Notes under the pieces: generated by a model
Databases searched by the model: none
What the model saw: the letters and a program-made list of their open reading frames with translations, nothing else
What the model was told of the DNA's origin: nothing
Part shown: positions 1-7,855 of the stretch, piece after piece
Layout: each line of letters opens with the position of its first letter
How positions within the stretch are numbered: position 1 is the first letter of the stretch
Position numbers and translations under genes: made by a program
Source of the DNA: Oscillospiraceae bacterium CM
GTDB lineage: Bacteria; Bacillota; Clostridia; Oscillospirales; Oscillospiraceae
DNA: 64,000 bases
Assembly (NCBI GenBank): GCA_022870705.1
Contig: CP072107.1
Coordinates: 62,001-126,000 of the forward strand
Direction of reading: 5' to 3'

Positions 1-18
1 TTACCGGGAGGAAATCTG

Positions 19-1518
19 ATGCGTCGATACATAAGAGGGCTTATCGCAGGGGCGCTTTGTCTGGTGTTGTTGCTGCCGATGTCGGTTGCGGCGGCGGCGG
101 CGCCGATTCACCTCAAGCTTGGGACGAAAACACTCAATGTTGTGCCGGTTTTAATGCAGGACGGCAGGTCGTTTGCACCATATAACACCCTTTTCAAGGC
201 GCTTGGTGCACGCGCTGTTTATGACGCCGCGTCAAAAACGATAACGGCGGTATCGGGAACAACGACCGTTGTGATGCCATGCAGCAGCGGCAATATCACG
301 ATAACTGACGGGGAGGAGACGTATGACATGTACTGCGCTTACCCGCCGATTGAAAACACGAGCACCGGAAAAATCTACATCTCCATACGCTATGCGGCCC
401 AGGCGCTTGGGTATACCGTATCGTGGGATGGCGCGGCACGCACCATCGTCCTCGGGACTGTTGACGAGCTTATGGCGAGAAGCGGCGCAACCTATACGGT
501 TTTGGATAAGTATCTTGCCTATAACAGAAGCTTTTTGGAAAAAAGCCATACCTTAGAGGGCACTTTTGATTATTCCATGGATATGCAATCGTCACTGTAC
601 GGCAATTTGGAGGATGAAGACCAACCGGCTGTGCCTAGTGCTTTAACGGCTACCGGCACGGTTTCAGGCCTTTTTGACAAGGGTGGCGAGGAAATGAGCC
701 TGAACTTGAAAACAAATCTATCCGATTTTACCGAAATGCTCGAGAGCGCTGAACCGCTTGACGATGAGACAAGAGCCTTGTTAAGCCAGCTCGATAATAT
801 CGATATGAGCATCATCATCAATAACGAGACAGGGATGATGTATATAAAATCCCCACTCCTGTCGTCAGTTTACGGTATTTCGGCAGATGCGTGGGTCTCC
901 AATGAAACGGGGAACGCTGGGACGAATTTTGGGTTAGATGTTTTAAGCATGAGCGGTTATTCCGGCCTGAGCATGAGCGACATCGCCGCTGCCGGTGGCA
1001 GCTTCCGAGACGGCGTCAAACATCTTCTTGTCAGTCAGCTGCGCTCCGGTAATGACAATATCGAAAGTGTTTTGAATAATATTAATCAGCTTTTCAGCGA
1101 TCAGGCTATGGTTCGAGACGGCGATTCATATGTCGTATCGCTATCGGAAACGGAGACCGAAGGCGATGAATACGGATATACCAACCGGTTTACATTGAAG
1201 ATGGTTTATTCCTTTAGCGGAGAAACATTTACAGGATTATCGCTGTCTTTGACGGATGACGCCACCTATCGATATGGCGACGCGTATGCTGAGACATATA
1301 AAACAGAGATGCTGTTTGCCTATACAACCGACGGTCATGGCAGTCTGGTGCTGAAAGACGCCGTCAATGATGTGACGCGCCAAGCCCTGAATATTTCATT
1401 TACATACGCGGATACGACGCAGACACCGGCCAGAGAGCCTGCCGCCGGTAGTACGGTGATCTCCGCCGACGACCTGTATGCGCCGGATGAACAGGGTATC
1501 CCGCAGGAGACGACGTAA
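19..1518 (+). CDS. Secreted protein with copper amine oxidase N-terminal (stalk) domain
   Basis: Predicted exported protein of 499 residues. Residues 1-27 form a signal peptide (MRR start, hydrophobic core, Ala-rich cleavage region). Residues about 30-147 match the copper amine oxidase N-terminal domain pattern seen in many Firmicutes surface proteins, with its typical '..GRSFAPYNTLFKALGA..' and '..YISIRYAAQALGYTVSWDG..' repeats. That domain is a structural or binding module in these proteins, and no oxidase catalytic domain is present. The remaining 350 residues are polar and Thr/Ser/Asp-rich and resemble no family I can name. A GGGAGG ribosome binding site lies just before the ATG. It appears monocistronic, since a hairpin follows at 1547-1578. 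Its role is unknown, probably extracellular. Confidence 0.75.
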   Translation: MRRYIRGLIAGALCLVLLLPMSVAAAAAPIHLKLGTKTLNVVPVLMQDGRSFAPYNTLFKALGARAVYDAASKTITAVSGTTTVVMPCSSGNITITDGEETYDMYCAYPPIENTSTGKIYISIRYAAQALGYTVSWDGAARTIVLGTVDELMARSGATYTVLDKYLAYNRSFLEKSHTLEGTFDYSMDMQSSLYGNLEDEDQPAVPSALTATGTVSGLFDKGGEEMSLNLKTNLSDFTEMLESAEPLDDETRALLSQLDNIDMSIIINNETGMMYIKSPLLSSVYGISADAWVSNETGNAGTNFGLDVLSMSGYSGLSMSDIAAAGGSFRDGVKHLLVSQLRSGNDNIESVLNNINQLFSDQAMVRDGDSYVVSLSETETEGDEYGYTNRFTLKMVYSFSGETFTGLSLSLTDDATYRYGDAYAETYKTEMLFAYTTDGHGSLVLKDAVNDVTRQALNISFTYADTTQTPAREPAAGSTVISADDLYAPDEQGIPQETT

Positions 1519-1546
1519 AAAGAGCAGACTCGGTCTCAATAATGAC

Positions 1547-1578
1547 AAGCCCGGCAGCGTACAGGCGCAGCCGGGCTT
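1547..1578. terminator. Inverted repeat between convergent genes, possible terminator
   Basis: A 9-bp perfect stem (AAGCCCGGC / GCCGGGCTT) with a 14-base loop lies between the end of the plus-strand secreted protein and the end of the minus-strand broken lipoprotein gene. There is no long T run after it, so its strength as a Rho-independent terminator is uncertain. It could serve both directions. Confidence 0.45.
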
Positions 1579-2064
1579 ACTATTTGCAATTTTCTGTGAA
1601 AAGTTTGCGATCAATACACCATATGGGCGTTGTTTGAGACAAACATGTAACTGTCGCCAGACTGATGGAGCGTGACAACGCAGCGATCGATCTGCTGGCC
1701 ATATTCGGGATTGTCCTCGCATTGGATGACATATGTCCCGTCGCTTGTTTTATAGCCGCTGACGCAGTTGAAAAAGCCATAATTTGTATCAAAGACCATG
1801 CTGTAATACGCGTCGTACTTTTGGATGTACAGCCAGTGAAGCTTCCCGCTGATTTGAGAGAGCGTGACGCCTGCTTTTTCTTTCAAATAGTCGTTGATCT
1901 GCTTGGTGGACAGCTTAAGCAGGTCGCCGTCGATGCTGTCTAATTCATACGCATCCATAAAGGCCTGTTGTTCGTCTGAGCTGATTTCCTGCCCGTCAGA
2001 GGCAATCCCGGCACCGGTGTAAAAAAGCGCATCCAGGTCAATTTCTGAAGGTTTAGCGTAGTTT

Positions 2065-2078
2065 GACAATAAAAAGCC
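2065..2078. repeat. Left copy of 14-bp target site duplication
   Basis: GACAATAAAAAGCC, identical to 3356-3369. On the minus strand it encodes GFLLS of the interrupted lipoprotein. One copy belongs to the original gene. Confidence 0.85.
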
Positions 2079-3355
2079 ATAAATTGCAAGTGCAAATTGA
2101 ACACCCCGAGGCAAAATCGTTCCCATCAATTAACCTTGGACACAGATGGTGCCGCAGGCGCTGTCTGTGCCAAGGTTGTCGCAGCCGTCAGGCTGCGTAT
2201 TCGGAATCAAGAAAGGCTTCAAATAGTTCCTCTGGCGTGTGGTATCCGAGCTTCTTCCGGGGTCGCCCATTTAACTCATCAGCAGCGGACAGGATGTCCT
2301 CGTCTGTATACTGCTCAATAGATGTTCCCTTTGGAACGAAGGTCCGGAACAGTCCATTATGCCTTTCGTTCTGAGGACGTTCCCAAGAGCTGTATGGGTG
2401 GGCAAAGTAGATCTGGGAACCCCAAGCCTCGACTTCTGCAAAGTCGGCGAACTCGCTGCCGTTGTCTACGGTAATCGTCTTAAAAATCTGTGAAAAACGT
2501 TCCCCGTACTCAGCGCGTAGGCTTTTCATGGCAGACATCACCGCATCACTGGTCTTTCCGGGAATACGAATGGCGATGTAGTGCTCGGTCTTCTTCTCCA
2601 GCAGAGAGAGTACAACTGCCTCTTTCCCAGCTCGTTTTCCAACCACGGTGTCGCCCTCCCAGTGGCCGCCTTCTATACGAAGGGAAGCGATCTCAGGACG
2701 GGCGGAAATGCTTGTGCCGTAGTGCTTTTTGTTTTCCCTGCCCCTGGCCTTTCGGGTGCTGCGTTTTAAGGCTTCCGGCAGTTCGGTCGGCGTGATGGGA
2801 AGCAAGCCTGCCCAGACCATGTTGTACAGAGTGCGGGTACAAACCATCTGATCTTCACTGTACAAACGCTGTCGCTTCGCATATCCGCAGCAGGAATCCA
2901 GCGACCACTTGTGTTCCCGGATCTGCTTGACTACCCAGTCAATGAAAGTCTTGCAGGAGCCTGCTTTGAGGGGCTTGACACAAGCCCTTCGATTAGCCTT
3001 GTAGATGGCCTCGCCGAGTTTCGGAGAATAGCCAGGTGCTTGGCCCCTGTTGCTCTTCCGTGTCGGTGTACCTCGCCTTAACTCGTATGAGATGGTGGAC
3101 GGTGAACAGCCAATGTTTCGGGCGATGCCGCGTACGCCAAGTCCCTGCTTCAAGAGGGCTTTGACAGCACCACGATCTTCCAAGCTCAAGTGTTGCCCTT
3201 TCTTGCGTTCTGCGCTGACTGTGATAGAATCATTGTTATCCATAGTGATTGTATCCTTTCGGTGGCAGATGTTGTGTAGGAACTACATTTTACCACGAAG
3301 AATAATCACTATGGATTTTTCTGTTCAAGTGTTCAATTTCATTTTACAATCAACC
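2079..3355 (-). mobile_element. IS30-family insertion sequence, apparently complete
   Basis: The 1277-bp element carries one transposase gene. Imperfect terminal inverted repeats are visible: inward from each end both termini share ATTG, then a variable 7 bases, then AAATTGAACAC (left 2083-2104, right on the opposite strand about 3329-3350). The element is bounded by the direct repeat GACAATAAAAAGCC at 2065-2078 and 3356-3369. The transposase frame is intact, so the copy may be active. Confidence 0.85.
2188..3243 (-). CDS. IS30 family transposase
   Basis: 351-residue transposase that cuts and joins the ends of its own element. An N-terminal helix-turn-helix (residues about 15-60, LSLEDRGAVKALLKQGLGVRGIA... 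then GCSPSTISYELRRG) is the IS30 signature DNA-binding domain. The C-terminal integrase core shows the DDE residues in context: the first Asp in GGHWEGDTVVGKR (about residue 195), the second in TVDNGSEF (about 258), and the Glu in SSWERPQNERHNGLFR (about 293). The length is normal for the family. The ATG at 3243 follows a GAAAGGA ribosome binding site. Confidence 0.95.
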   Translation of the reverse strand: MDNNDSITVSAERKKGQHLSLEDRGAVKALLKQGLGVRGIARNIGCSPSTISYELRRGTPTRKSNRGQAPGYSPKLGEAIYKANRRACVKPLKAGSCKTFIDWVVKQIREHKWSLDSCCGYAKRQRLYSEDQMVCTRTLYNMVWAGLLPITPTELPEALKRSTRKARGRENKKHYGTSISARPEIASLRIEGGHWEGDTVVGKRAGKEAVVLSLLEKKTEHYIAIRIPGKTSDAVMSAMKSLRAEYGERFSQIFKTITVDNGSEFADFAEVEAWGSQIYFAHPYSSWERPQNERHNGLFRTFVPKGTSIEQYTDEDILSAADELNGRPRKKLGYHTPEELFEAFLDSEYAA

Positions 3356-3369
3356 GACAATAAAAAGCC
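3356..3369. repeat. Right copy of 14-bp target site duplication
   Basis: Identical to 2065-2078 and immediately outside the right end of the IS30-family element. Confidence 0.85.
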
Positions 3370-3669
3370 GTTGTTTTGGGGGTCCTCAAAATACGCAGTG
3401 AAATAGGACAGCTCCGACGATGTCAGCGGCGTTTGCGTATTTTGGGGCGACGCCATCGGCGAACCGTAACGATTGGATGACGGGGTGGCGCCGGATGATG
3501 GCGATGCGCTCTGATTTCGTGAAAACATATTATTTAAGCCGCAGGAGCTGAGCAGAAGTGTTGCGAAAAGCATCAAGGCAGCGACAGCTTTTTTCATGGT
3601 AATCCTCCGTTATGACTGGCTTTTGGAAAATCAGCGCCTGTTCGTTTGGCGTCAAGCCCTTTTCCATAT

Positions 3670-4767
3670 TTATAACTTTTTTTCAAGAATATCCGCAATA
3701 TGTTTTGAGGCAAAGCCGTCACCGTATGGGTTGGAGGCATGACTCATCGCGTCATAGGCGCGCTGATCGACGAGCAGTGTTCTAAACTCTTGGTAGATCG
3801 TCTCTTCGTCGGTGCCTGTGAGCTTGAGCGTTCCGGCGTCCACGCCTTCCGGGCGCTCCGTCGTGTCCCGCAGAACGAGGACCGGCTTGCCGAGGGAGGG
3901 CGCTTCCTCCTGAATGCCGCCTGAATCCGTGAGAATGAGATAGGAGCGCGCGAGAAAATTGTGAAAATCAAGCACATCAAGCGGGTCAATGAGATGCACC
4001 CGTTCGTGGCCGCCAAGGACGTCACGTGCTGCCTCCCGGACGGCGGGGTTTAGATGGACGGGGTAGATGATTTTAACGTCGGGAAATTCGTCGACAATCC
4101 GGCGGATCGCGCCGAAGATGCGGTACATCGGCGCACCGAGATTTTCGCGGCGGTGCGCCGTCAGCATCACGAGGCGGCTGCCTTCCGCCCAGCTGAGCTC
4201 CGGATGGGTGTAATCGGTGCGTACCGTTGTTTTTAAGGCATCTATCGCCGTGTTGCCCGTCACAAAGATTGTCTCCGGCGCTTTGCCCTCGCGCAGCAGA
4301 TTGGCTTCGGAGACGGCTGTCGGCGCAAAGAGAAAACGCGCGACACTGTCAACGGCCTGCCGGTTGAACTCCTCCGGGTACGGTGATGTAATATTGTAGG
4401 TGCGCAGACCGGCCTCCACATGGCCGACGGGAATGTCCAGATAGAAGCAGGCAAGACTGGCGGCAAACGTCGTTGTCGTGTCGCCATGAACAAGGACGAC
4501 GTAGGGGCGTGTCTGCTCCAAAATGTCCTTCATGCCGCGCATCACGCGCTCTGTGATATCAAACAATGTCTGCCTGTCTGACATGACGGACAGGTCAAAG
4601 TCCGGCGTGACGTTAAAGGCGTCGAGCACCTGCTGAAGCATTTGGCGGTGCTGGCCGGTGACACAGACGAGTGTCTCGAAATTATCTCGGCTTTTCAGTT
4701 CCAGCACGAGCGGGCACATTTTTATGGCCTCCGGCCGCGTGCCGAAAACGAGCATGACTTTTTTCAT
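3670..4767 (-). CDS. mnaA: UDP-N-acetylglucosamine 2-epimerase (non-hydrolysing)
   Basis: Interconverts UDP-GlcNAc and UDP-ManNAc in the cytoplasm, supplying ManNAc for teichoic-acid linkage units or surface polysaccharide. The 365-residue protein has the family hallmarks: KVMLVFGTRPEAIKM at the N terminus, CVTGQHRQML, VHGDTTT, HVEAGLRT, TAHRRENLG near residue 205 and LTDSGGIQEEAPSLGKPVLVLRDTTERPE near 280. The length is normal. The ATG is preceded by GAGG with a 7-base spacer. It lies 58 bp downstream of ahcY on the same strand and may be co-transcribed, although the pathways are unrelated. It could serve the polysaccharide locus at the other end of this window. Confidence 0.95.
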   Translation of the reverse strand: MKKVMLVFGTRPEAIKMCPLVLELKSRDNFETLVCVTGQHRQMLQQVLDAFNVTPDFDLSVMSDRQTLFDITERVMRGMKDILEQTRPYVVLVHGDTTTTFAASLACFYLDIPVGHVEAGLRTYNITSPYPEEFNRQAVDSVARFLFAPTAVSEANLLREGKAPETIFVTGNTAIDALKTTVRTDYTHPELSWAEGSRLVMLTAHRRENLGAPMYRIFGAIRRIVDEFPDVKIIYPVHLNPAVREAARDVLGGHERVHLIDPLDVLDFHNFLARSYLILTDSGGIQEEAPSLGKPVLVLRDTTERPEGVDAGTLKLTGTDEETIYQEFRTLLVDQRAYDAMSHASNPYGDGFASKHIADILEKKL

Positions 4768-4825
4768 ATTTTGACCTCGAAAGATAGGATGATTGATACA
4801 AGCTCATTAATACCGACAGTGCAGC

Positions 4826-6070
4826 TTAGACGTTCCAGCTGGATAGGTATTCCCGCTGCTGCTCTGTCAGCGCATCAATCGAAAGACCGCAGGCGGCAAG
4901 CTTCATTTTTGCAACCGCCGTATCGATTTCCACCGGTACCGCGTGGACACCGGGCACGAGCTTATCCCTGTTATCGGCAAGGAATTTGGCGCTAAGCGCC
5001 TGGATGGCGAAGCTCATGTCCATGATTTCAACGGGGTGCCCATCCCCGGAGGCGAGATTAACGAGCCGCCCCTCAGCCAAAACAAAGATCGTCCGCCCGT
5101 TTTCGAGCGCATATCCCATGATGTTCGGCTTTTGCTCAGCCTTATTGACGGCGTGCTGATCAAGCCATGCCACGTCAACCTCGACATTGAAGTGACCGGC
5201 GTTGCATAAAACGGCGCCGTCCTTCATGTTGTTGAAATGCTCCGGCGTGATAACGCCGCTGCAGCCTGTCGCTGTGATGAACAGGTCGCCGATTTCGGCA
5301 GCCATTGCCATCGGCATGACATCAAAGCCGTCCATCATCGCCTCGAGCGCTTTGACGGGGTCGATTTCCGTGACGACGACGCGTGCGCCGAAGCCTTTGG
5401 CGCGCATGGCGATCCCCTTGCCGCACCAGCCATATCCGGCGACAACGACGGTTTTCCCGGCGACGACAAGATTCGTCGTACGGTTGATGCCGTCTAAAAC
5501 GGATTGGCCCGTCCCGTAGCGGTTATCAAAAAGATATTTGCACTGGGCGTTGTTAACGGTAATCATCGGGAATTTGAGCGTCTTCTCGCGGGCCATCGCA
5601 TTAAGACGGACAACGCCTGTTGTCGTCTCCTCGCAACCGCCGAGTATGCCCGGGATGAGATGCTGAAGTTTTGTATGTACCAAACCGACGAGGTCGCCAC
5701 CGTCGTCAATGATGATATTGGGGCCCGACGCGAGGGCGGCGACGAGATGGCGCTCATATTCCGCGGCCTTCACGCCGTGGACGGCGTAGATATCCATCCC
5801 GCCGGCAGCCAGCGCCGCGGCGACGTCATCCTGCGTGGAGAGCGGGTTGCAGCCGGTCACATGCATTTCGGCGCCGGCGTTTTGCAGCATCCGGCACAGG
5901 CAGGCTGTTTTGGCCTCCATGTGGACGGACAGCGTTATTTTAAGGCCGCGAAACGGTTTTGACACGGACAGTTCCCTATCAAGGGCGTTGAGCAGCGGCA
6001 TGTTCCGAAGCGCCCAGGCGATTTTCTTCTCGCCCGATGGGGCGAGGGCAATATCGCGAATATCACTCAT
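4826..6070 (-). CDS. ahcY: Adenosylhomocysteinase (S-adenosylhomocysteine / S-inosylhomocysteine hydrolase)
   Basis: NAD-dependent hydrolase that splits S-adenosylhomocysteine (or its deaminated form) into homocysteine and the nucleoside, completing the methyl cycle. The 414-residue protein shows the family pattern: CNPLSTQDDVAAAL, DDGGDL, GGCEETTTGV, the NAD-binding VVAGYGWCGKGIA (about residues 210-222), TATGCSGVI and a C-terminal VPVEIDTAVA. It is shorter than the usual proteobacterial and eukaryotic enzymes (about 430-470) and closer to archaeal/Thermotoga-type lengths. Its ATG overlaps the stop of the upstream deaminase by 4 bp (ATGA), so the two are translationally coupled. This coupling suggests that the substrate may be S-inosylhomocysteine. 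Confidence 0.93.
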   Translation of the reverse strand: MSDIRDIALAPSGEKKIAWALRNMPLLNALDRELSVSKPFRGLKITLSVHMEAKTACLCRMLQNAGAEMHVTGCNPLSTQDDVAAALAAGGMDIYAVHGVKAAEYERHLVAALASGPNIIIDDGGDLVGLVHTKLQHLIPGILGGCEETTTGVVRLNAMAREKTLKFPMITVNNAQCKYLFDNRYGTGQSVLDGINRTTNLVVAGKTVVVAGYGWCGKGIAMRAKGFGARVVVTEIDPVKALEAMMDGFDVMPMAMAAEIGDLFITATGCSGVITPEHFNNMKDGAVLCNAGHFNVEVDVAWLDQHAVNKAEQKPNIMGYALENGRTIFVLAEGRLVNLASGDGHPVEIMDMSFAIQALSAKFLADNRDKLVPGVHAVPVEIDTAVAKMKLAACGLSIDALTEQQREYLSSWNV

Positions 6071-7344
6071 CGTGTTCCGATCCTTTCACAGACGCGGCTG
6101 ACTTCATGGAGGACCCGATCACGGTCAATCGTCAGAAAGCGCCTGTTTTCCATTAATATTTTCCCGCCGACAAGGACGGTTTCGACCTCCGAGCCGTTCA
6201 TTGAATAGGCCAGCGCCGCCACGGGGTCATTCAGGGGTTGGAGGTTCGGACGGTCGAGGTCGATAATCGCGAGGTCCGCCGCCATCCCCGGTTTGATGGC
6301 GCCGACGTTTGTCAGACCGAGCGCCCGGGCACCGTTGATTGTCGCAATTTGTAAGCCTTCACGAGCCGTGACCGCCTGCGGGTCGCCCGTCGTTCCCTTA
6401 TGAAGCGCCGTGAGAAAGGCGAGCTCACGGAACATGTTGAGTGTGTTATTACTGGCGGGGCCGTCCGTCCCGAGCGCCACGTTAATACCCGCCTTCAGCA
6501 TTTTTGGAATTGGCGCGATGCCGTTGGCAAGCTTTAAATTGCTGACTGGATTCGTTGCAACGGACACCCCGCAGCGTGCTAAGAGGGCGATATCGTCATC
6601 CGTCAAATAGACGCAGTGGGCCGCAACGGTCTTATCCGACAAAAGACCCGTTTTGTCATAGAGTTCCGGCGGCGTGCAGCCATAAGAAGCGCGAATTGCC
6701 GCCATCTCGGACTGGCTTTCGGACAGATGCGTGTGAATGCGTACGCCAAGACGGTGCGCTTCTTCGGCAACTTCCTTTTGATAGATATCATCGCACGTAT
6801 ATGGTGCGTGCGGCGCCAGCATAAAGCTGATGTTGTTATAGCCACGCCATTTTTCAATCTCCGTCTTTGCCTCGTGTAATCGCTGCGCGCCGCCCGCGGC
6901 GTTTTCCCGGTCACCGACAAGCCCGCGCGACAAAACGGCGCGCATACCGCTGTCATAGACGGCCTGAGCCGCCGCGTCAACAAAAATATACATGTCGTTA
7001 AAGGCTGTCGTACCCGTTGAGAGCATTTCCATGATGCCGAGCAGTGAGCCCCAGTAGCAGTCCTCATGTGTCAGCTGGTCTTCCAACGGCAGAATGCGGC
7101 CGAAAAGCCAGTCATGAAACGTCAGGTCGTCGGCGACGTTGCGGAAAAGCGTCATATAGGCGTGGGTGTGCGCGTTTATAAGGCCCGGAATGAGCATTTT
7201 GCCGGAGCCGAGGATTGTTTTTTCCGCACGGAAGTCTTTCGGAACGTCGCCGACAGCCGTGATGACGCCGTTTTCAACGGCAACGGAGCAGACAGCCGCG
7301 CCCTCGGGCAGGATCGCGAGGATATCTCGGATTAATACCGACAT
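6067..7344 (-). CDS. mtaD: 5'-methylthioadenosine/S-adenosylhomocysteine deaminase (amidohydrolase)
   Basis: Metal-dependent amidohydrolase that deaminates the adenine of S-adenosylhomocysteine, methylthioadenosine or related 5'-modified adenosines. The 425-residue protein has the TIM-barrel metal ligands in place: LINAHTHAYMTLFRN (about residue 57), LAPHAPYTC (about 180), HTHLSES (about 207), AAHCVYL (about 240) and LGTDGPASNNTLNM (about 293). The length is normal. It is the first gene of a two-gene unit with ahcY (4-bp overlap), with a promoter 30-60 bp upstream. Deamination followed by hydrolysis would give inosine plus homocysteine rather than adenosine. Confidence 0.9.
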   Translation of the reverse strand: MSVLIRDILAILPEGAAVCSVAVENGVITAVGDVPKDFRAEKTILGSGKMLIPGLINAHTHAYMTLFRNVADDLTFHDWLFGRILPLEDQLTHEDCYWGSLLGIMEMLSTGTTAFNDMYIFVDAAAQAVYDSGMRAVLSRGLVGDRENAAGGAQRLHEAKTEIEKWRGYNNISFMLAPHAPYTCDDIYQKEVAEEAHRLGVRIHTHLSESQSEMAAIRASYGCTPPELYDKTGLLSDKTVAAHCVYLTDDDIALLARCGVSVATNPVSNLKLANGIAPIPKMLKAGINVALGTDGPASNNTLNMFRELAFLTALHKGTTGDPQAVTAREGLQIATINGARALGLTNVGAIKPGMAADLAIIDLDRPNLQPLNDPVAALAYSMNGSEVETVLVGGKILMENRRFLTIDRDRVLHEVSRVCERIGTR

Positions 7345-7374
7345 GTGACGCCCTCCAACATTTTTTGCTTTTTA

Positions 7375-7403
7375 ACTATACCACCCGCGCCCCTTGTTGA
7401 CAA
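7375..7403 (-). promoter_or_regulatory. Sigma-A-type promoter for mtaD-ahcY
   Basis: Minus-strand -35 TTGTCA (7398-7403) and -10 TATAGT (7375-7380) are separated by exactly 17 bp. Transcription would start about 25 bp upstream of the mtaD ATG. Confidence 0.6.
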
Positions 7404-7454
7404 GCCGGAAGACACAGCCCCTTTTCAATAGCTTTCAATGATAACCGGCATTGA

Positions 7455-7492
7455 CAAGAAAAGCGGCGTCGTCATCACAGACGGCGCCGCTT
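7455..7492 (-). terminator. Rho-independent terminator downstream of the 90-aa gene
   Basis: A G+C-rich stem (AAGCGGCG... pairing with ...CGCCGCTT, 7461-7492) is followed on the minus strand by CTTTTCTTG. It sits just after the stop of the small gene that follows spoIIE and separates it from mtaD. Confidence 0.6.
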
Positions 7493-7503
7493 ATGGCGGA
7501 AGA

Positions 7504-7776
7504 CTATATAACAAACTGTGTCAAAACCCAGATGAGCGCCGTAAATGCCGCGCCCAAAGCGGCAAAGGCCGGGGCGGGCAATTTTGATAAGAAAGACTTT
7601 TTCAGGTGAACGCGAATATAACGGTCGGCTACCGCCTGCGCCTGCCGGACGATCTCATCGCCCGTTACGCCGCCTGCGCGGAGCGCTTCCTCCTTGACGA
7701 TGAAGATTGCTTCGTCAAACAGATGCAGGCCCGGAGACTTGATAACGATGACACGACGGGATACACCTTTTACCAC
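7504..7776 (-). CDS. Small protein of unknown function with C-terminal membrane anchor
   Basis: 90 residues starting at a GTG preceded by AGGAG. The N-terminal two thirds are soluble and charged (VIVIKSPG..FDEAIFIVKEEAL..GDEIVRQAQAVADRYI). The last about 22 residues (FAALGAAFTALIWVLTQFVI) form one membrane helix ending at the C terminus, so it is a tail-anchored type of protein. It lies 80 bp downstream of spoIIE on the same strand. I do not recognise the family. Its position suggests expression with spoIIE during early sporulation, but nothing in the protein proves that. Confidence 0.6.
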   Translation of the reverse strand: MVKGVSRRVIVIKSPGLHLFDEAIFIVKEEALRAGGVTGDEIVRQAQAVADRYIRVHLKKSFLSKLPAPAFAALGAAFTALIWVLTQFVI

Positions 7777-7855
7777 TTTAAATCACACTCCTAGACGATT
7801 TGCTAAAATTTTGCCCGATTCAGGAGTGGAATATACAGGTAAACGACGCGGTTAA

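Larger units (their letters stand above)
1611..3597 (-). pseudogene. Lipoprotein gene interrupted by an IS30-family element
   Basis: The 5' part (3597 down to about 3356) encodes a lipoprotein start: MKK, a hydrophobic core and the lipobox LLSSC, so Cys19 would be lipidated. A Ser/Pro/Thr-rich linker follows. The 3' part (about 2078 down to 1611) carries the remaining 150 residues. Removing 2079-3355 plus one copy of the 14-bp repeat joins the halves in frame as '...NNGFLLSNYAKPSEI...' and gives one 231-residue protein with no other damage. The insertion therefore looks recent. As it stands, the 5' half reads 9 residues into the element and stops. The family is not recognised; similar small lipoproteins of unknown role are common in Clostridia. 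It lies downstream of mnaA on the same strand. Confidence 0.85.

Noticed and set aside
1665-1943. 92-codon open frame on the plus strand
   Set aside because: Lies opposite the 3' half of the split lipoprotein gene, which reads through cleanly once the element is removed.
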